Shown here in pieces: positions 42,109-50,965 of a stretch of 64,000 bases of DNA. The stretch's first letter is position 1; every line of letters starts with the position of its first letter. The notes under the pieces are model-generated. The model was not told where the DNA came from and ran no database searches. It saw only the letters and a list, made by a program, of their open reading frames with translations. This DNA is from Ligilactobacillus ceti DSM 22408 (GTDB lineage Bacteria; Bacillota; Bacilli; Lactobacillales; Lactobacillaceae): the NCBI RefSeq assembly GCF_000423245.1, contig NZ_KE383993.1, forward strand, positions 454,159-518,158, in the 5' to 3' direction. The position numbers and the translations under genes are program-made.

Positions 42109-44136
42109 ATGGGAAAACCAAATTATGATGATTCATCTATTCAAGTTCTCAAAGGGCTTGAAGCTGTTAGAAAACGACCTGGGATGTATATCGGGTCAAC
42201 AGATGCACGTGGTTTGCATCATTTAGTTTATGAAATTGTTGATAATGCGGTCGATGAAGCATTATCAGGTTACGGAAATGAAATCAATGTCACTATTCAT
42301 GCAGATAACTCAATTACTGTTGCAGACTCCGGACGGGGAATGCCAGTCGGAATGCATGAATCTGGTATTCCAACTGTTGAAGTTATTTTTACAGTGTTGC
42401 ATGCCGGTGGTAAATTCGGCCAAGGTGACTATAAAACATCCGGTGGTCTCCACGGGGTAGGTGCTTCAGTTGTTAATGCCTTATCATCACATTTAGTTGT
42501 TAATATTGTGCGTGATGGCGTTGAATATGAAGAAAGATTCGCTGATGGTGGTCAACCACAAGGAACTTTACGTGAAATTGGTAAAACGAAAAAAGCCAAC
42601 GGAACAATCGTAACTTTCAAACCAGATGAAACAATTTTTACAACAACCAAATTCAACTATAATACATTAGCAGAACGCTTACGAGAATCTGCTTTCTTAT
42701 TGAAAGGTGTTAAGATCACTTTAACTGATGAAAGAACAAGTGAAGAAGATGTCTTTCATTTTGAAGAAGGTATCAAAGAATTCGTTTCTTACTTGAACGA
42801 AGATAAAGATACTTTAGGCGATGTAATGTATTTTGAAGGCGAAAAAGATGGAATTGAAGTAGAAGTAGCCGCTCAATATAATGACGGTTACTCAGAAACT
42901 ATTCTGTCATTCGTTAATAATGTCCGCACTAAAGATGGTGGGACACATGAAGTCGGGATGAAATCAGCTTGGACGAAAGCATTCAATGAATATGCCCGCA
43001 ACGTTAACTTACTCAAAGAAAAAGATAAGAACTTAGAAGGTAGTGACGTTCGTGAAGGGTTAGCGGGAATTGTTTCTGTGCGCGTCCCTGAAAAATTATT
43101 ACAATTTGAAGGACAAACAAAAGGTAAATTAGGTACCTCAGAAGCACGCTCCATTGTAGATAGTGTTGTCAGTGAACAATTAAGTTATTACTTACTAGAA
43201 CATGGTGAATTCGCGCAAAACCTTGTCCGAAAATCTTTAAAAGCTCGCGAAGCTCGTGAAGCTGCCCGGAAAGCCCGCGATGAAAGTCGTAACGGCAAGA
43301 AAAAGAAACGGAAAGAACGTCTTTTATCCGGTAAATTAACACCTGCTCAATCACGTAATGCGAAAAAGAATGAATTATTCTTAGTCGAAGGGGATTCTGC
43401 TGGGGGATCTGCTAAACAAGGTCGTGACCGCAAATTCCAAGCAATTTTACCTTTACGTGGGAAAGTGTTAAATACTGAAAAAGCTAAATTACAAGATATC
43501 GTTAAAAACGAAGAAATTAATACAATGATTTATACAATCGGGGCTGGTGTCGGACCAGAATTCAACTTAGAAGACGCTAATTACGATAAAGTTATTATCA
43601 TGACCGATGCGGATAATGATGGTGCTCACATCCAAACCTTATTATTAACTTTCTTCTATAAATATATGCGCCCAATGATGATGGCCGGTAAGATTTATAT
43701 TGCTTTACCACCATTATATAAAGTACAAAAGAAAATTCAGAAAAAACAAGTGCTCCGTTATGCTTGGACTGATGAAGAATTAGCTGAAATTACCAAAGAA
43801 TTCGGCAAAGGCTACTCCCTACAACGTTTTAAAGGTTTAGGTGAAATGAATGCCGATCAGTTATGGGAAACAACTATGAACCCGGAAACACGGACTTTAG
43901 TGCGCGTCACAATCGATGATGAAGCAATTGCTGAAAAACGTGTCACAACCTTAATGGGTGATAAAGTTGAACCAAGAAGAAAATGGATTGAAAAGAATGT
44001 TAAATTCACACTTGAAGAAGATGGCAGTTTACTTGATACAACTGACGTTTCTCAAAGTGAAACAGCTCCCGTAACGGAAGTTAAAGTCCAACCTACAAAT
44101 ACAGAAAATGAACAAACGAGTCTCTTTTCCGATTAA
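42109..44136 (+). CDS. parE: DNA topoisomerase IV subunit B
   Basis: A 675-residue GHKL ATPase subunit. N-terminal motifs are EIVDNAVDEALSG, the ATP-lid DSGRGMPVG and SGGLHGVGASVVNAL. The C-terminal Toprim part has LFLVEGDSAGGSAKQGRDR and the metal site IMTDADNDGAHIQTL. ParE rather than GyrB is supported by the parC gene 25 bases downstream and by plsY upstream. Length and motifs are complete. The C-terminus has an extra polar tail (about 25 residues). GGAGT precedes the ATG. The 250-base upstream region holds TATAAT (42025-42030) and TATGAT (42035-42040); which is used is unclear. Confidence 0.95.
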   Translation: MGKPNYDDSSIQVLKGLEAVRKRPGMYIGSTDARGLHHLVYEIVDNAVDEALSGYGNEINVTIHADNSITVADSGRGMPVGMHESGIPTVEVIFTVLHAGGKFGQGDYKTSGGLHGVGASVVNALSSHLVVNIVRDGVEYEERFADGGQPQGTLREIGKTKKANGTIVTFKPDETIFTTTKFNYNTLAERLRESAFLLKGVKITLTDERTSEEDVFHFEEGIKEFVSYLNEDKDTLGDVMYFEGEKDGIEVEVAAQYNDGYSETILSFVNNVRTKDGGTHEVGMKSAWTKAFNEYARNVNLLKEKDKNLEGSDVREGLAGIVSVRVPEKLLQFEGQTKGKLGTSEARSIVDSVVSEQLSYYLLEHGEFAQNLVRKSLKAREAREAARKARDESRNGKKKKRKERLLSGKLTPAQSRNAKKNELFLVEGDSAGGSAKQGRDRKFQAILPLRGKVLNTEKAKLQDIVKNEEINTMIYTIGAGVGPEFNLEDANYDKVIIMTDADNDGAHIQTLLLTFFYKYMRPMMMAGKIYIALPPLYKVQKKIQKKQVLRYAWTDEELAEITKEFGKGYSLQRFKGLGEMNADQLWETTMNPETRTLVRVTIDDEAIAEKRVTTLMGDKVEPRRKWIEKNVKFTLEEDGSLLDTTDVSQSETAPVTEVKVQPTNTENEQTSLFSD

Positions 44137-44161
44137 AGAGCTTAAAAAGGAGTGAAAGCAT

Positions 44162-46609
44162 TTGAAGATAAAAGAAGCAGCCGGCCATATTGAAGAAATC
44201 TCCCTTGAAAATGTGATGGGCGATCGTTTTGGACGCTATTCTAAATATATTATTCAAGAGCGTGCTTTACCTGATATTCGTGATGGTTTAAAACCGGTAC
44301 AACGCCGGATTCTTTTCGCAATGAACGAAGATGGAAATACTTTTGATAAAGCTTTCCGGAAATCAGCGAAATCAGTCGGTAATGTCATGGGTAATTACCA
44401 CCCTCATGGTGATAGCTCAATTTATGAAGCAATGGTTCGTTTAAGTCAAGATTGGAAACTCCGCGAACCTTTAATTGAAATGCATGGTAATAACGGTTCG
44501 ATGGATGGCGATCCACCAGCTGCCATGCGTTATACAGAAGCACGTCTTTCAGAAATTTCATCTGAATTATTACGCAATATCGATAAAGATACCGTGGAAA
44601 TGGTACTTAACTTCGATGATACAGAATATGAACCAACTGTTTTACCAGCTGGTTTTCCAAACTTATTAGTGAATGGTTCTACAGGTATTTCTGCTGGTTA
44701 TGCCACATCAATTCCAACACATAACTTAAAAGAAACCATTGAAGCAACAACTTACTTAATTGATCATCCCCAAGCTAGCTTAGATAAATTAATGCAATTT
44801 ATTAAAGGACCTGATTTCCCAACTGGGGGGATTATGCAGGGGCTTAGCGGGATTAAAAAAGCTTACGAAACTGGTAAAGGGCGTGCTGTTTTACGTGCAC
44901 GTACTAAAGTGGAAGACCTCAAAGGTAATAAACAACAAATTATTATTACAGAAATTCCATATGAAATTAATAAAGCCATGTTAGTCAAACGCATCGATGA
45001 GTTACGCTTATTGAAAAAAGTGGAAGGGATTGCTGAAGTTCGTGATGAAAGTGACCGTGAAGGGTTAAGAATTGTAATTGAATTGAAAAAAGATGCCAAT
45101 GCATCCGGTATTTTAAATTACTTATTCAAAAATACTGATTTACAAATTTCTTATAACTTTAATATGGTTGCCATCAACAACAAGCGTCCGGAATTAGTTG
45201 GTTTACACCAAATCTTAACAGCTTATATTGAACATCAACGTGTGATTACAACACGCCGCATTCAATATGACTTGAATAAAGCACAAGCTCGTCAACATAT
45301 CGTATCTGGTTTAATTAAAGCTTTATCAATCTTAGATTTAGTAATTAAAACAATTCGTGCCTCTAAAAACAAGAAAGACGCGAAACAAAATTTAATTAAA
45401 GCGTATGAATTTACTGAAAAACAAGCTGAAGCAATCGTTTCTTTACAATTGTATCGTTTAACAAATACTGATATTACAGCTTTAGAAACAGAAGCAGCTG
45501 ATTTAGCTTTCAGCATTCAACAATATGAACTAATTTTAGGCGACGCTAAAGAACTTGATAAAATTATCAAAAAAGAATTACGTGATTTAGCTAAAAAATA
45601 CGGAACTTCTCGTTTAACAGAAATCCAAGCCGAAATTAGTTCCTTAAAGATTGAAACAGAAGTCCTAGTTGCTCAAGAAGATGTACAACTCTTAGTTTCT
45701 CATGATGGTTATCTGAAACGTTCTTCCTTACGTTCTTTCAAAGCCTCTCCCGGAAATGAAAACGGCTTGAAAACTGAAGATTATCCAATCTTACAAGAAA
45801 CAGTGAACACCTTAGATCATCTCTTTATTTTCACTAACAAAGGTAATTTAATTTATCGTCCAGTGCATGAAATTAGAGAAGTTCGTTGGAAAGATATGGG
45901 TGAACACTTATCCCAATCTGTTGGTTTGAACCAAGATGAAAAAGTCGTCAATGCTTATTGCATTAAAGATTTAAAAGCTGATTTAAGTTTCTTATTCGCA
46001 ACTGCAAACGGCTTTATCAAGCGGACTGCATTAAGTGATTTACAACCCGGACGCACATATAAAACACGTCCAAGCATGTACATGAAATTAAAAGGTGATG
46101 ACCAAGTCGTTGCTGCACTTGATTTAGCGAACGCTACAAGTGATAGTTTACAAGTCTTTTGTGCCACTGAAACAGGTTATGGTTTACGTTATGCCATAAA
46201 TGAAATCTCTACCTTAGGTGCTCGCGCTGCCGGCGTCAAGGCGATGGATTTACGTGATGATCATTTAGTTAATGTCTTACTCGTGACAGAATTAAGCCAG
46301 GTGGGCATTTTAACGCAACGTGGAGCCTTTAAACGGATGAAGGTAGCTGAAGTTGCCGTTTCATCCCGAGCTCGTCGTGGTGTCCAAATTCTCCGTGAAT
46401 TAAAACGTGAACCACATCGGATTAAATTTATTGATGTTGTAACTGATGATTCTTTAATTAATGTCATTACTGATCAAAGCGAAGAAATCATGTTAGAACC
46501 AAAAGAATATCCATTTGGTGATCGTTATTCCAATGGATCCTTTGTAATTGATATTCTCAGTCAAGGTGCAATTGATCGTGTTTACTTAATTGAAAACTTA
46601 ACTGAATAA
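44162..46609 (+). CDS. parC: DNA topoisomerase IV subunit A
   Basis: An 815-residue subunit that cuts and rejoins DNA to separate daughter chromosomes. The catalytic Tyr is Y124 in AAMRYTEARLS. The quinolone-resistance region reads YHPHGDSSIYEAM, with the usual Ser (S85) and Glu (E89), so no classical ParC resistance change is present. The C-terminal beta-pinwheel repeats are seen from about 500 on (FIFTNKGNLIYR, VLLVTELSQVGILTQRGAFKRM). Start is TTG with AAGGAGTGA upstream. It is co-transcribed with parE and ends at a strong terminator. Confidence 0.95.
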   Translation: MKIKEAAGHIEEISLENVMGDRFGRYSKYIIQERALPDIRDGLKPVQRRILFAMNEDGNTFDKAFRKSAKSVGNVMGNYHPHGDSSIYEAMVRLSQDWKLREPLIEMHGNNGSMDGDPPAAMRYTEARLSEISSELLRNIDKDTVEMVLNFDDTEYEPTVLPAGFPNLLVNGSTGISAGYATSIPTHNLKETIEATTYLIDHPQASLDKLMQFIKGPDFPTGGIMQGLSGIKKAYETGKGRAVLRARTKVEDLKGNKQQIIITEIPYEINKAMLVKRIDELRLLKKVEGIAEVRDESDREGLRIVIELKKDANASGILNYLFKNTDLQISYNFNMVAINNKRPELVGLHQILTAYIEHQRVITTRRIQYDLNKAQARQHIVSGLIKALSILDLVIKTIRASKNKKDAKQNLIKAYEFTEKQAEAIVSLQLYRLTNTDITALETEAADLAFSIQQYELILGDAKELDKIIKKELRDLAKKYGTSRLTEIQAEISSLKIETEVLVAQEDVQLLVSHDGYLKRSSLRSFKASPGNENGLKTEDYPILQETVNTLDHLFIFTNKGNLIYRPVHEIREVRWKDMGEHLSQSVGLNQDEKVVNAYCIKDLKADLSFLFATANGFIKRTALSDLQPGRTYKTRPSMYMKLKGDDQVVAALDLANATSDSLQVFCATETGYGLRYAINEISTLGARAAGVKAMDLRDDHLVNVLLVTELSQVGILTQRGAFKRMKVAEVAVSSRARRGVQILRELKREPHRIKFIDVVTDDSLINVITDQSEEIMLEPKEYPFGDRYSNGSFVIDILSQGAIDRVYLIENLTE

Positions 46610-46613
46610 AACA

Positions 46614-46655
46614 AAAAAGCATTTTGGTAGATTAAATACCAAAATGCTTTTTATT
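46614..46655. terminator. Bidirectional terminator between parC and rqcH
   Basis: AAAAAGCATTTTGGTA pairs with TACCAAAATGCTTTTT around a short loop. T-tracts on both strands serve the convergent genes. Confidence 0.9.
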
Positions 46656-48354
46656 ATGCTTTTAATTGTTGTACTAGCTCAGCAGAAGGGATCACTGATA
46701 ATGTTTTTTGACCTTCATAAATCACGAATCCTGGTTTGGATCCATTTGGTTTGCGGACTTTTTTCACGACCACATAATCCACTAAAACGGAAGCAGCTGA
46801 ATTACGTGCTTTCGAATAATAAGCTGCCAACACAGCTGCTTCATATAATGTTTCTTCACTCGGATCACTACTATCAATAATCACGTGGGATCCAGGCAGA
46901 TTCTTCACATGTAACCAAATATCTGTTTTATGAGCTGTTTTGAAAGTTAATTGATCATTTTGTAAGTTATTTTTACCAACTAAAATAGTTGTACCATCAG
47001 TTGCTTGGAATTTTTCCGGCTTACTAATTTTAACTTTGCGTTTTTGATTCTTTTGTTGGAATCTTTGTTTTAAATAGCCTTCTTGTTTTAATTCAACTTG
47101 AATATCTTCTAAATCTTTCGGTGTTGCTAGTTCGATTTGACTCGCAATATTTTCTAAATAATTAATTTCTTGCGTTGTTAATTCGATTTGTTGCGTAATA
47201 AAAGCAACCGCATTTTTTAACTTTTGATATTTTTTAAAATACTTTTGCGCATTTTGAGAAGGGGTTAATTGATTAGAAAGACTAATTTTAAGTAGTTTTT
47301 CATTATCATAATAGTTTGGTAATTCAACTTCTGTCATTCCGCGTTTAATTTGGAATAAATATGTTGTAATCAATTCACCTTTAACTTTGAAACTCTCAGC
47401 ATTATCCGTATCTTTTAATTCTTTAGTTAATTTCTTTAATTTTTTCTTGTTCTTTTTCAATTCATTTTTAACAGTGGCAATTAATCCCGATCCTAATTGT
47501 TGCACACGATCAAGATTAGCTTTTTCTAAATAATAATTATCGAGTAATTCGCTCAAACTCGTAAAATGTTTTTGCGGTAAATCAGCCGCTTGCGCATAAC
47601 AACTAAACTGAATTTTACCTTTATTTTGATATTGCGTAGGTGTGGGATGATTCGTTTGTTGTAAAAAGTCATTAAACCCAACTGTTAAATCTTGTGCCTG
47701 ATGTAAAGCATCAGCTAAATTCAACGCTGTATCATAGGCAAAACCTTGATAATTAGCGACAATTTCTTGTGCCAAAACTTCTCGATTCGGAAATTCCTTC
47801 ACTAATGTTTGATAACGATGTGTTTCATCTAAGAAAGGATTAATTTTTTCTTGTTTTGGTGGTAAACGATAGGTCGAACCAGGTAACAATGTCCGAAAAC
47901 GGTTTTGATCCATGCTGATATGACGAATAGTATCAATAATTTTATTTTCTTGATTATTAATTAAAATAATATTACTGTAACGATTCATCATTTCTAAACT
48001 TAATGTCAAATCCATTTGATCGCCTAATTCATCACGTGTTTTAAAATCAAGATTGATAATTCGATCATTTTCCACTTGGCGAATCGCAACTAACTTAGCA
48101 CCATCTAAATATTTGCGTAAAATCATGGTGAAATTCGTTGGTGTTGGTGGATTTACAAAAGGGATTTGCGTAATTTGCATCCGTGCATAGTTCGGGTGAG
48201 CTGATAATAGCAACGGGTGATTTTTACGATTAGCTCTGATTGTTAAAATAATTTCATTTGGATATGGTTGTGAAATTTTATTGACACGACCATCTAGTAA
48301 TTTTTCATTTAATTCATGAACCATCGCATGAGCAAAAACTCCATCAAATGACAT
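46654..48354 (-). CDS. rqcH: RqcH (NFACT/FbpA family) ribosome quality control protein
   Basis: A 566-residue NFACT-domain protein. The N-terminal NFACT-N part starts MSFDGVFAHAMVHELNEKLL and contains NFTMILRKYLDGAK. A long coiled-coil middle follows (about 270-400, NELKKNKKKLKKLTKELKD). The C-terminal NFACT-R part includes DIWLHVKNLPGSHVII and AAYYSKARNSAASVLVDY. Bacterial RqcH binds stalled 50S subunits and recruits tRNA-Ala to add alanine tails; older annotation calls it fibronectin-binding protein FbpA. The gene is transcribed alone, divergent from marR. Confidence 0.9.
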   Translation of the reverse strand: MSFDGVFAHAMVHELNEKLLDGRVNKISQPYPNEIILTIRANRKNHPLLLSAHPNYARMQITQIPFVNPPTPTNFTMILRKYLDGAKLVAIRQVENDRIINLDFKTRDELGDQMDLTLSLEMMNRYSNIILINNQENKIIDTIRHISMDQNRFRTLLPGSTYRLPPKQEKINPFLDETHRYQTLVKEFPNREVLAQEIVANYQGFAYDTALNLADALHQAQDLTVGFNDFLQQTNHPTPTQYQNKGKIQFSCYAQAADLPQKHFTSLSELLDNYYLEKANLDRVQQLGSGLIATVKNELKKNKKKLKKLTKELKDTDNAESFKVKGELITTYLFQIKRGMTEVELPNYYDNEKLLKISLSNQLTPSQNAQKYFKKYQKLKNAVAFITQQIELTTQEINYLENIASQIELATPKDLEDIQVELKQEGYLKQRFQQKNQKRKVKISKPEKFQATDGTTILVGKNNLQNDQLTFKTAHKTDIWLHVKNLPGSHVIIDSSDPSEETLYEAAVLAAYYSKARNSAASVLVDYVVVKKVRKPNGSKPGFVIYEGQKTLSVIPSAELVQQLKA

Positions 48355-48496
48355 TTTTAATCAACTCCTTATTAAAAGTATGTTTATCTATTTTACCGTT
48401 ATTTTTGAGAATGTGCAAAAATTAATTTTTTAAATTTAAACCAAGATCAATTACTTTTATTTGCTATTTTATTTTAAGTAGCGCATAATTTAATTA

Positions 48497-48513
48497 TTGT
48501 ATTATACATACAA
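48497..48513. promoter_or_regulatory. Palindromic operator at the marR promoter
   Basis: TTGTATTATACATACAA has 6-base arms TTGTAT/ATACAA around five bases and overlaps the likely -10 region (TATTAT/TATACA), 20 bases before the marR start. Autorepression by the MarR protein is expected. The 13-mer TGTATTATACATA inside it recurs at 26014-26026. Confidence 0.5.
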
Positions 48514-48532
48514 ACAAAGGAGGCGGACGATT

Positions 48533-48967
48533 TTGAAAGATTCACTCGAAAGTTTGCTTGATATTCAAAAAATTTACCAAAAGAAACTTCAAACTTTAGC
48601 TAAAAAACATCATTTAACAATTTCTGAATGGCGGATTTTACAACAAATTCAAGCTGGGCAAAACACCCAAGCCTTGCTAGCTGCTGAAAGTGATCTTGAT
48701 GTTTCAACTTTAAGTCGCCAAATTGCTCGTTTAGTCAATAAAGGTTACTTAGATATTGAAAAATTAGCGGCACAACAACGCTATGCACGTCGCATTAATG
48801 CTTATCATCTGAATGATTTAGGTGCGACCCAATTAACAAATATGAATCAAGATTTTCAAAAATTATCCCAAATTATTTTTTCTCATTGGGGTGACGAAGA
48901 AAAAAATCTCCTAAAGATCTTATTAAATCGATTAGAAAAAAGTTTAATTCGTTCTTTAGAAGCTTAA
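48533..48967 (+). CDS. MarR-family transcriptional regulator
   Basis: A 144-residue winged-helix regulator. The MarR core is visible in TLAKKHHLTISEWRILQQIQ, the recognition helix region VSTLSRQIARLVNKGYLDI and the wing RYARRINAYHLNDLG. It contains no cysteine, so it is not a classical OhrR-type thiol sensor. The frame extends upstream to TTG 48497, but AAAGGAGG (48516-48523) is correctly placed only for TTG 48533. The operator-like palindrome at 48497-48513 suggests autoregulation. No target is adjacent: rqcH is divergent and degV follows after 100 bases. In that gap ACCATA-N7-TATGGT (49010-49028) overlaps a TATTAT box before degV. Confidence 0.85.
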   Translation: MKDSLESLLDIQKIYQKKLQTLAKKHHLTISEWRILQQIQAGQNTQALLAAESDLDVSTLSRQIARLVNKGYLDIEKLAAQQRYARRINAYHLNDLGATQLTNMNQDFQKLSQIIFSHWGDEEKNLLKILLNRLEKSLIRSLEA

Positions 48968-49070
48968 AAAATAATTAATTCAACAAATAAAAACTGACCG
49001 ATTCTAGTAACCATATTTAAATTATGGTATTATAGTGTTTATCAGAAACTACAAAGCAGGTGTATAATCT

Positions 49071-49934
49071 ATGAAAATTGCTGTTGTTACGGACAGTACT
49101 GCTTATTTAACTCAAGAACAAGCAGAAAAATATAACATTCATGTAGTTCCAATGCCTTTCGTGTTAGATGGTGAAACATACGAAGAAGGCGTTAATATTA
49201 CTACTGAAGATTTTTACTATAAACTAAAAAATTCTAAAAATTTTCCTAATACTTCACAGCCACCTGTTGGAGAAATGATTAAATTATATAAATCATTAGC
49301 AGAACAAGGTTATGACACAGTTATTAGCATTCATTTATCAAGTACAATTTCCGGATTTGTACAAACTTTAGAAAATTTAAAAGAAGAATTAACAGAAATT
49401 GATATTGTTCCTTTTGATTCAGAAATTACTGTAATCTTAATGGGTATGATGGCCATTGCCGCTTCTAAATTAGCTGCTCAAGGTGCCTCAGTTGCAGAAA
49501 TTATGAATAAATTAGAAGAATTACGTCAAACAACCGGTGAATGGTTCGTTGTTGATGATTTACAAAACCTCGTGCGTGGTGGTCGTTTATCTAATGCATC
49601 CGCTTTTATTGGTAGTGTTTTAAAAATCAAACCAATTTTAACTTTTGATAACTCCACACATAAGATCTTCGCTTATGATAAAGTTCGTTCTACTAAACGT
49701 GCTTTAAACCGCGCTGAAGAACTATTCGCAAATGAAATTGCTGATGTCAATTATCCAATTCATTTATTCGTGATTCACGCTAACAACGAAGAAGCCGCTA
49801 TGAAATGGCGCGATCAATTAGTTAAAAAATTCCCAGATATGAAGATTAGCATCAGTCATTTTGGACCAGTTGTTGGGACTCATCTCGGTGATAAAGCCTT
49901 AGCACTTGGTTGGATTGAAGACGTAGAAGCATAA
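49071..49934 (+). CDS. DegV family fatty-acid-binding protein
   Basis: A 287-residue DegV/EDD-fold protein. The motif VTDSTAYLTQEQAEKYNIHV opens the N-terminal domain; SIHLSSTISGF holds the Ser/Thr that bind the fatty acid carboxylate; NLVRGGRLSNASAFIGSVLKIKPIL is highly conserved. DegV (FakB) proteins present fatty acids to the kinase FakA for entry into phospholipid synthesis. FakA is not in this window. An inverted repeat overlaps a TATTAT box just upstream. It is 26 bases before lepB, so the two may share a transcript. Confidence 0.9.
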   Translation: MKIAVVTDSTAYLTQEQAEKYNIHVVPMPFVLDGETYEEGVNITTEDFYYKLKNSKNFPNTSQPPVGEMIKLYKSLAEQGYDTVISIHLSSTISGFVQTLENLKEELTEIDIVPFDSEITVILMGMMAIAASKLAAQGASVAEIMNKLEELRQTTGEWFVVDDLQNLVRGGRLSNASAFIGSVLKIKPILTFDNSTHKIFAYDKVRSTKRALNRAEELFANEIADVNYPIHLFVIHANNEEAAMKWRDQLVKKFPDMKISISHFGPVVGTHLGDKALALGWIEDVEA

Positions 49935-49960
49935 GCAACACAAATAATAGGTGAATAAAC

Positions 49961-50539
49961 ATGAAACTTTTAAAAAAGATTTTTAGTTTTGTCTTACCAA
50001 TTTTAATTGGTCTTGCTTTAGCATTTGTAATTAAAACATATGTCTTTACAATTGTTAAAGTTGACGGTCTATCTATGTATCCGAACTTACAAAACAATGA
50101 ACGTGTGATTGAATTAAAATCACATAACATTAAAAGGGATACAGTAATTGTCTTTGACGCATATGGCGTTGATAAACACAATTCAGCCGTCAAACCGGAT
50201 ACTCAATACGTAAAACGCGTTATCGGGTTACCAGGTGATCATATTGAATATAAAAACAATGGTAAACTTTATATCAATGGTAAATTCCATCAGCAAAAAT
50301 TCATTTCTAAATATGAAAGCATGCAAGGGACTTTACATTTACAACTACCAGAAGCAAAAGGTGTCACATTAGGAACTGGTCATATTTTTACAGTACCTAA
50401 AGATAAATATTTTGTTTTAGGTGATAATCGTTCCATTTCCAATGACAGTCGTTATTATGGATTTGTTCCTAAAGATAAAATCCAAGGAATTGTTAAAGCA
50501 CCATTTTGGAATGATAAAAAAGATATGATTAATAATTAA
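49961..50539 (+). CDS. lepB: Type I signal peptidase
   Basis: A 192-residue SPase I that removes signal peptides from secreted proteins. One N-terminal membrane helix (about 8-27) is followed by the catalytic Ser in DGLSMYP (S38) and the catalytic Lys in YVKRVIGLPGD (K85). The box GDNRSISNDSRYYGFV near 140 is the conserved substrate-pocket motif. Length fits the short Gram-positive type. A terminator follows 18 bases after the stop. Confidence 0.93.
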   Translation: MKLLKKIFSFVLPILIGLALAFVIKTYVFTIVKVDGLSMYPNLQNNERVIELKSHNIKRDTVIVFDAYGVDKHNSAVKPDTQYVKRVIGLPGDHIEYKNNGKLYINGKFHQQKFISKYESMQGTLHLQLPEAKGVTLGTGHIFTVPKDKYFVLGDNRSISNDSRYYGFVPKDKIQGIVKAPFWNDKKDMINN

Positions 50540-50556
50540 TAAAATAAATTACTTTG

Positions 50557-50589
50557 AACTAGAATGATAACTTCATTCTAGTTTTTTTG
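50557..50589 (+). terminator. Rho-independent terminator after lepB
   Basis: AACTAGAATGA pairs perfectly with TCATTCTAGTT around five bases, followed by seven T. Confidence 0.9.
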
Positions 50590-50818
50590 TTATCTAGGGC
50601 AGCTGGGGCGGTTTTTCTTTTTAGATTCTACTTTATATAATGTATATTATGTAAACTAGATAAAACAAATTTTTAAGCAAAGCCCCCCTCATTAATTAGC
50701 TACTAACAAGTGCTAAAAACCAATGTTTTAGCTAATTTGTAGCAATTATTTACAAAAAATAAAATAAATTTTCCATCATAAAGATAAAAAAATAAGTTCC
50801 GCATAAATTTATGTACAC

Positions 50819-50867
50819 AAAAAAACGATCTTCAAACATGAAATTTTCCGCTTAAAAATCGTTTTTT
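50819..50867. terminator. Possible bidirectional terminator in the lepB downstream region
   Basis: Runs of A then ACGAT on the left and ATCG then a T-run on the right can form a 10-pair stem with a 28-base loop. Read in either direction the stem ends in a T-run. The long loop makes it weaker than the other terminators. Confidence 0.4.
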
Positions 50868-50920
50868 GATCTCTATATATAATAAATTCAGCTAATTAAC
50901 AGCTAAATTATTGTTTTTTT

Positions 50921-50953
50921 TGTAATATACATCTAATAAAAATGTATATTACA
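50921..50953. promoter_or_regulatory. Inverted pair of TGTA-N3-TACA motifs, 22 bp apart
   Basis: TGTAATATACAT (50921-50932) and ATGTATATTACA (50942-50953) are perfect 12-base inverted arms separated by nine bases. Each arm holds its own TGTA-N3-TACA half, the two starting 22 bases apart, as at 26014/26036. It is not a terminator, because the T-run lies on the wrong side for the minus-strand gene that ends at 50966. Confidence 0.45.
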
Positions 50954-50965
50954 GAATCCTTGATA

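Larger units (their letters stand above)
50590..50965. other. 376-base intergenic region rich in inverted repeats, possible small RNA locus
   Basis: No convincing protein gene was seen. It contains TATAAT (50636-50641), a bipartite hairpin GCTAC..GCTAAAA / TTTTAGC..GTAGC (50700-50747), a hairpin AAAAAACGAT / ATCGTTTTTT (50819-50867) that could terminate transcription on either strand, and a paired TGTA-N3-TACA element (50921-50953). A minus-strand frame of 29 codons (MFEDRFF onward) lies inside the second hairpin but has no good ribosome binding site. Confidence 0.4.

Noticed and set aside
44162-46609. Quinolone resistance substitution in ParC
   Set aside because: The resistance-determining region has the usual Ser and Glu residues.
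48497-48532. Upstream extension of the MarR frame to TTG 48497
   Set aside because: It would translate the operator and the ribosome binding site; TTG 48533 has AAAGGAGG at correct distance.
50815-50910. Minus-strand 29-codon frame (MFEDRFF onward)
   Set aside because: No good ribosome binding site and it lies inside a hairpin; better explained as chance.
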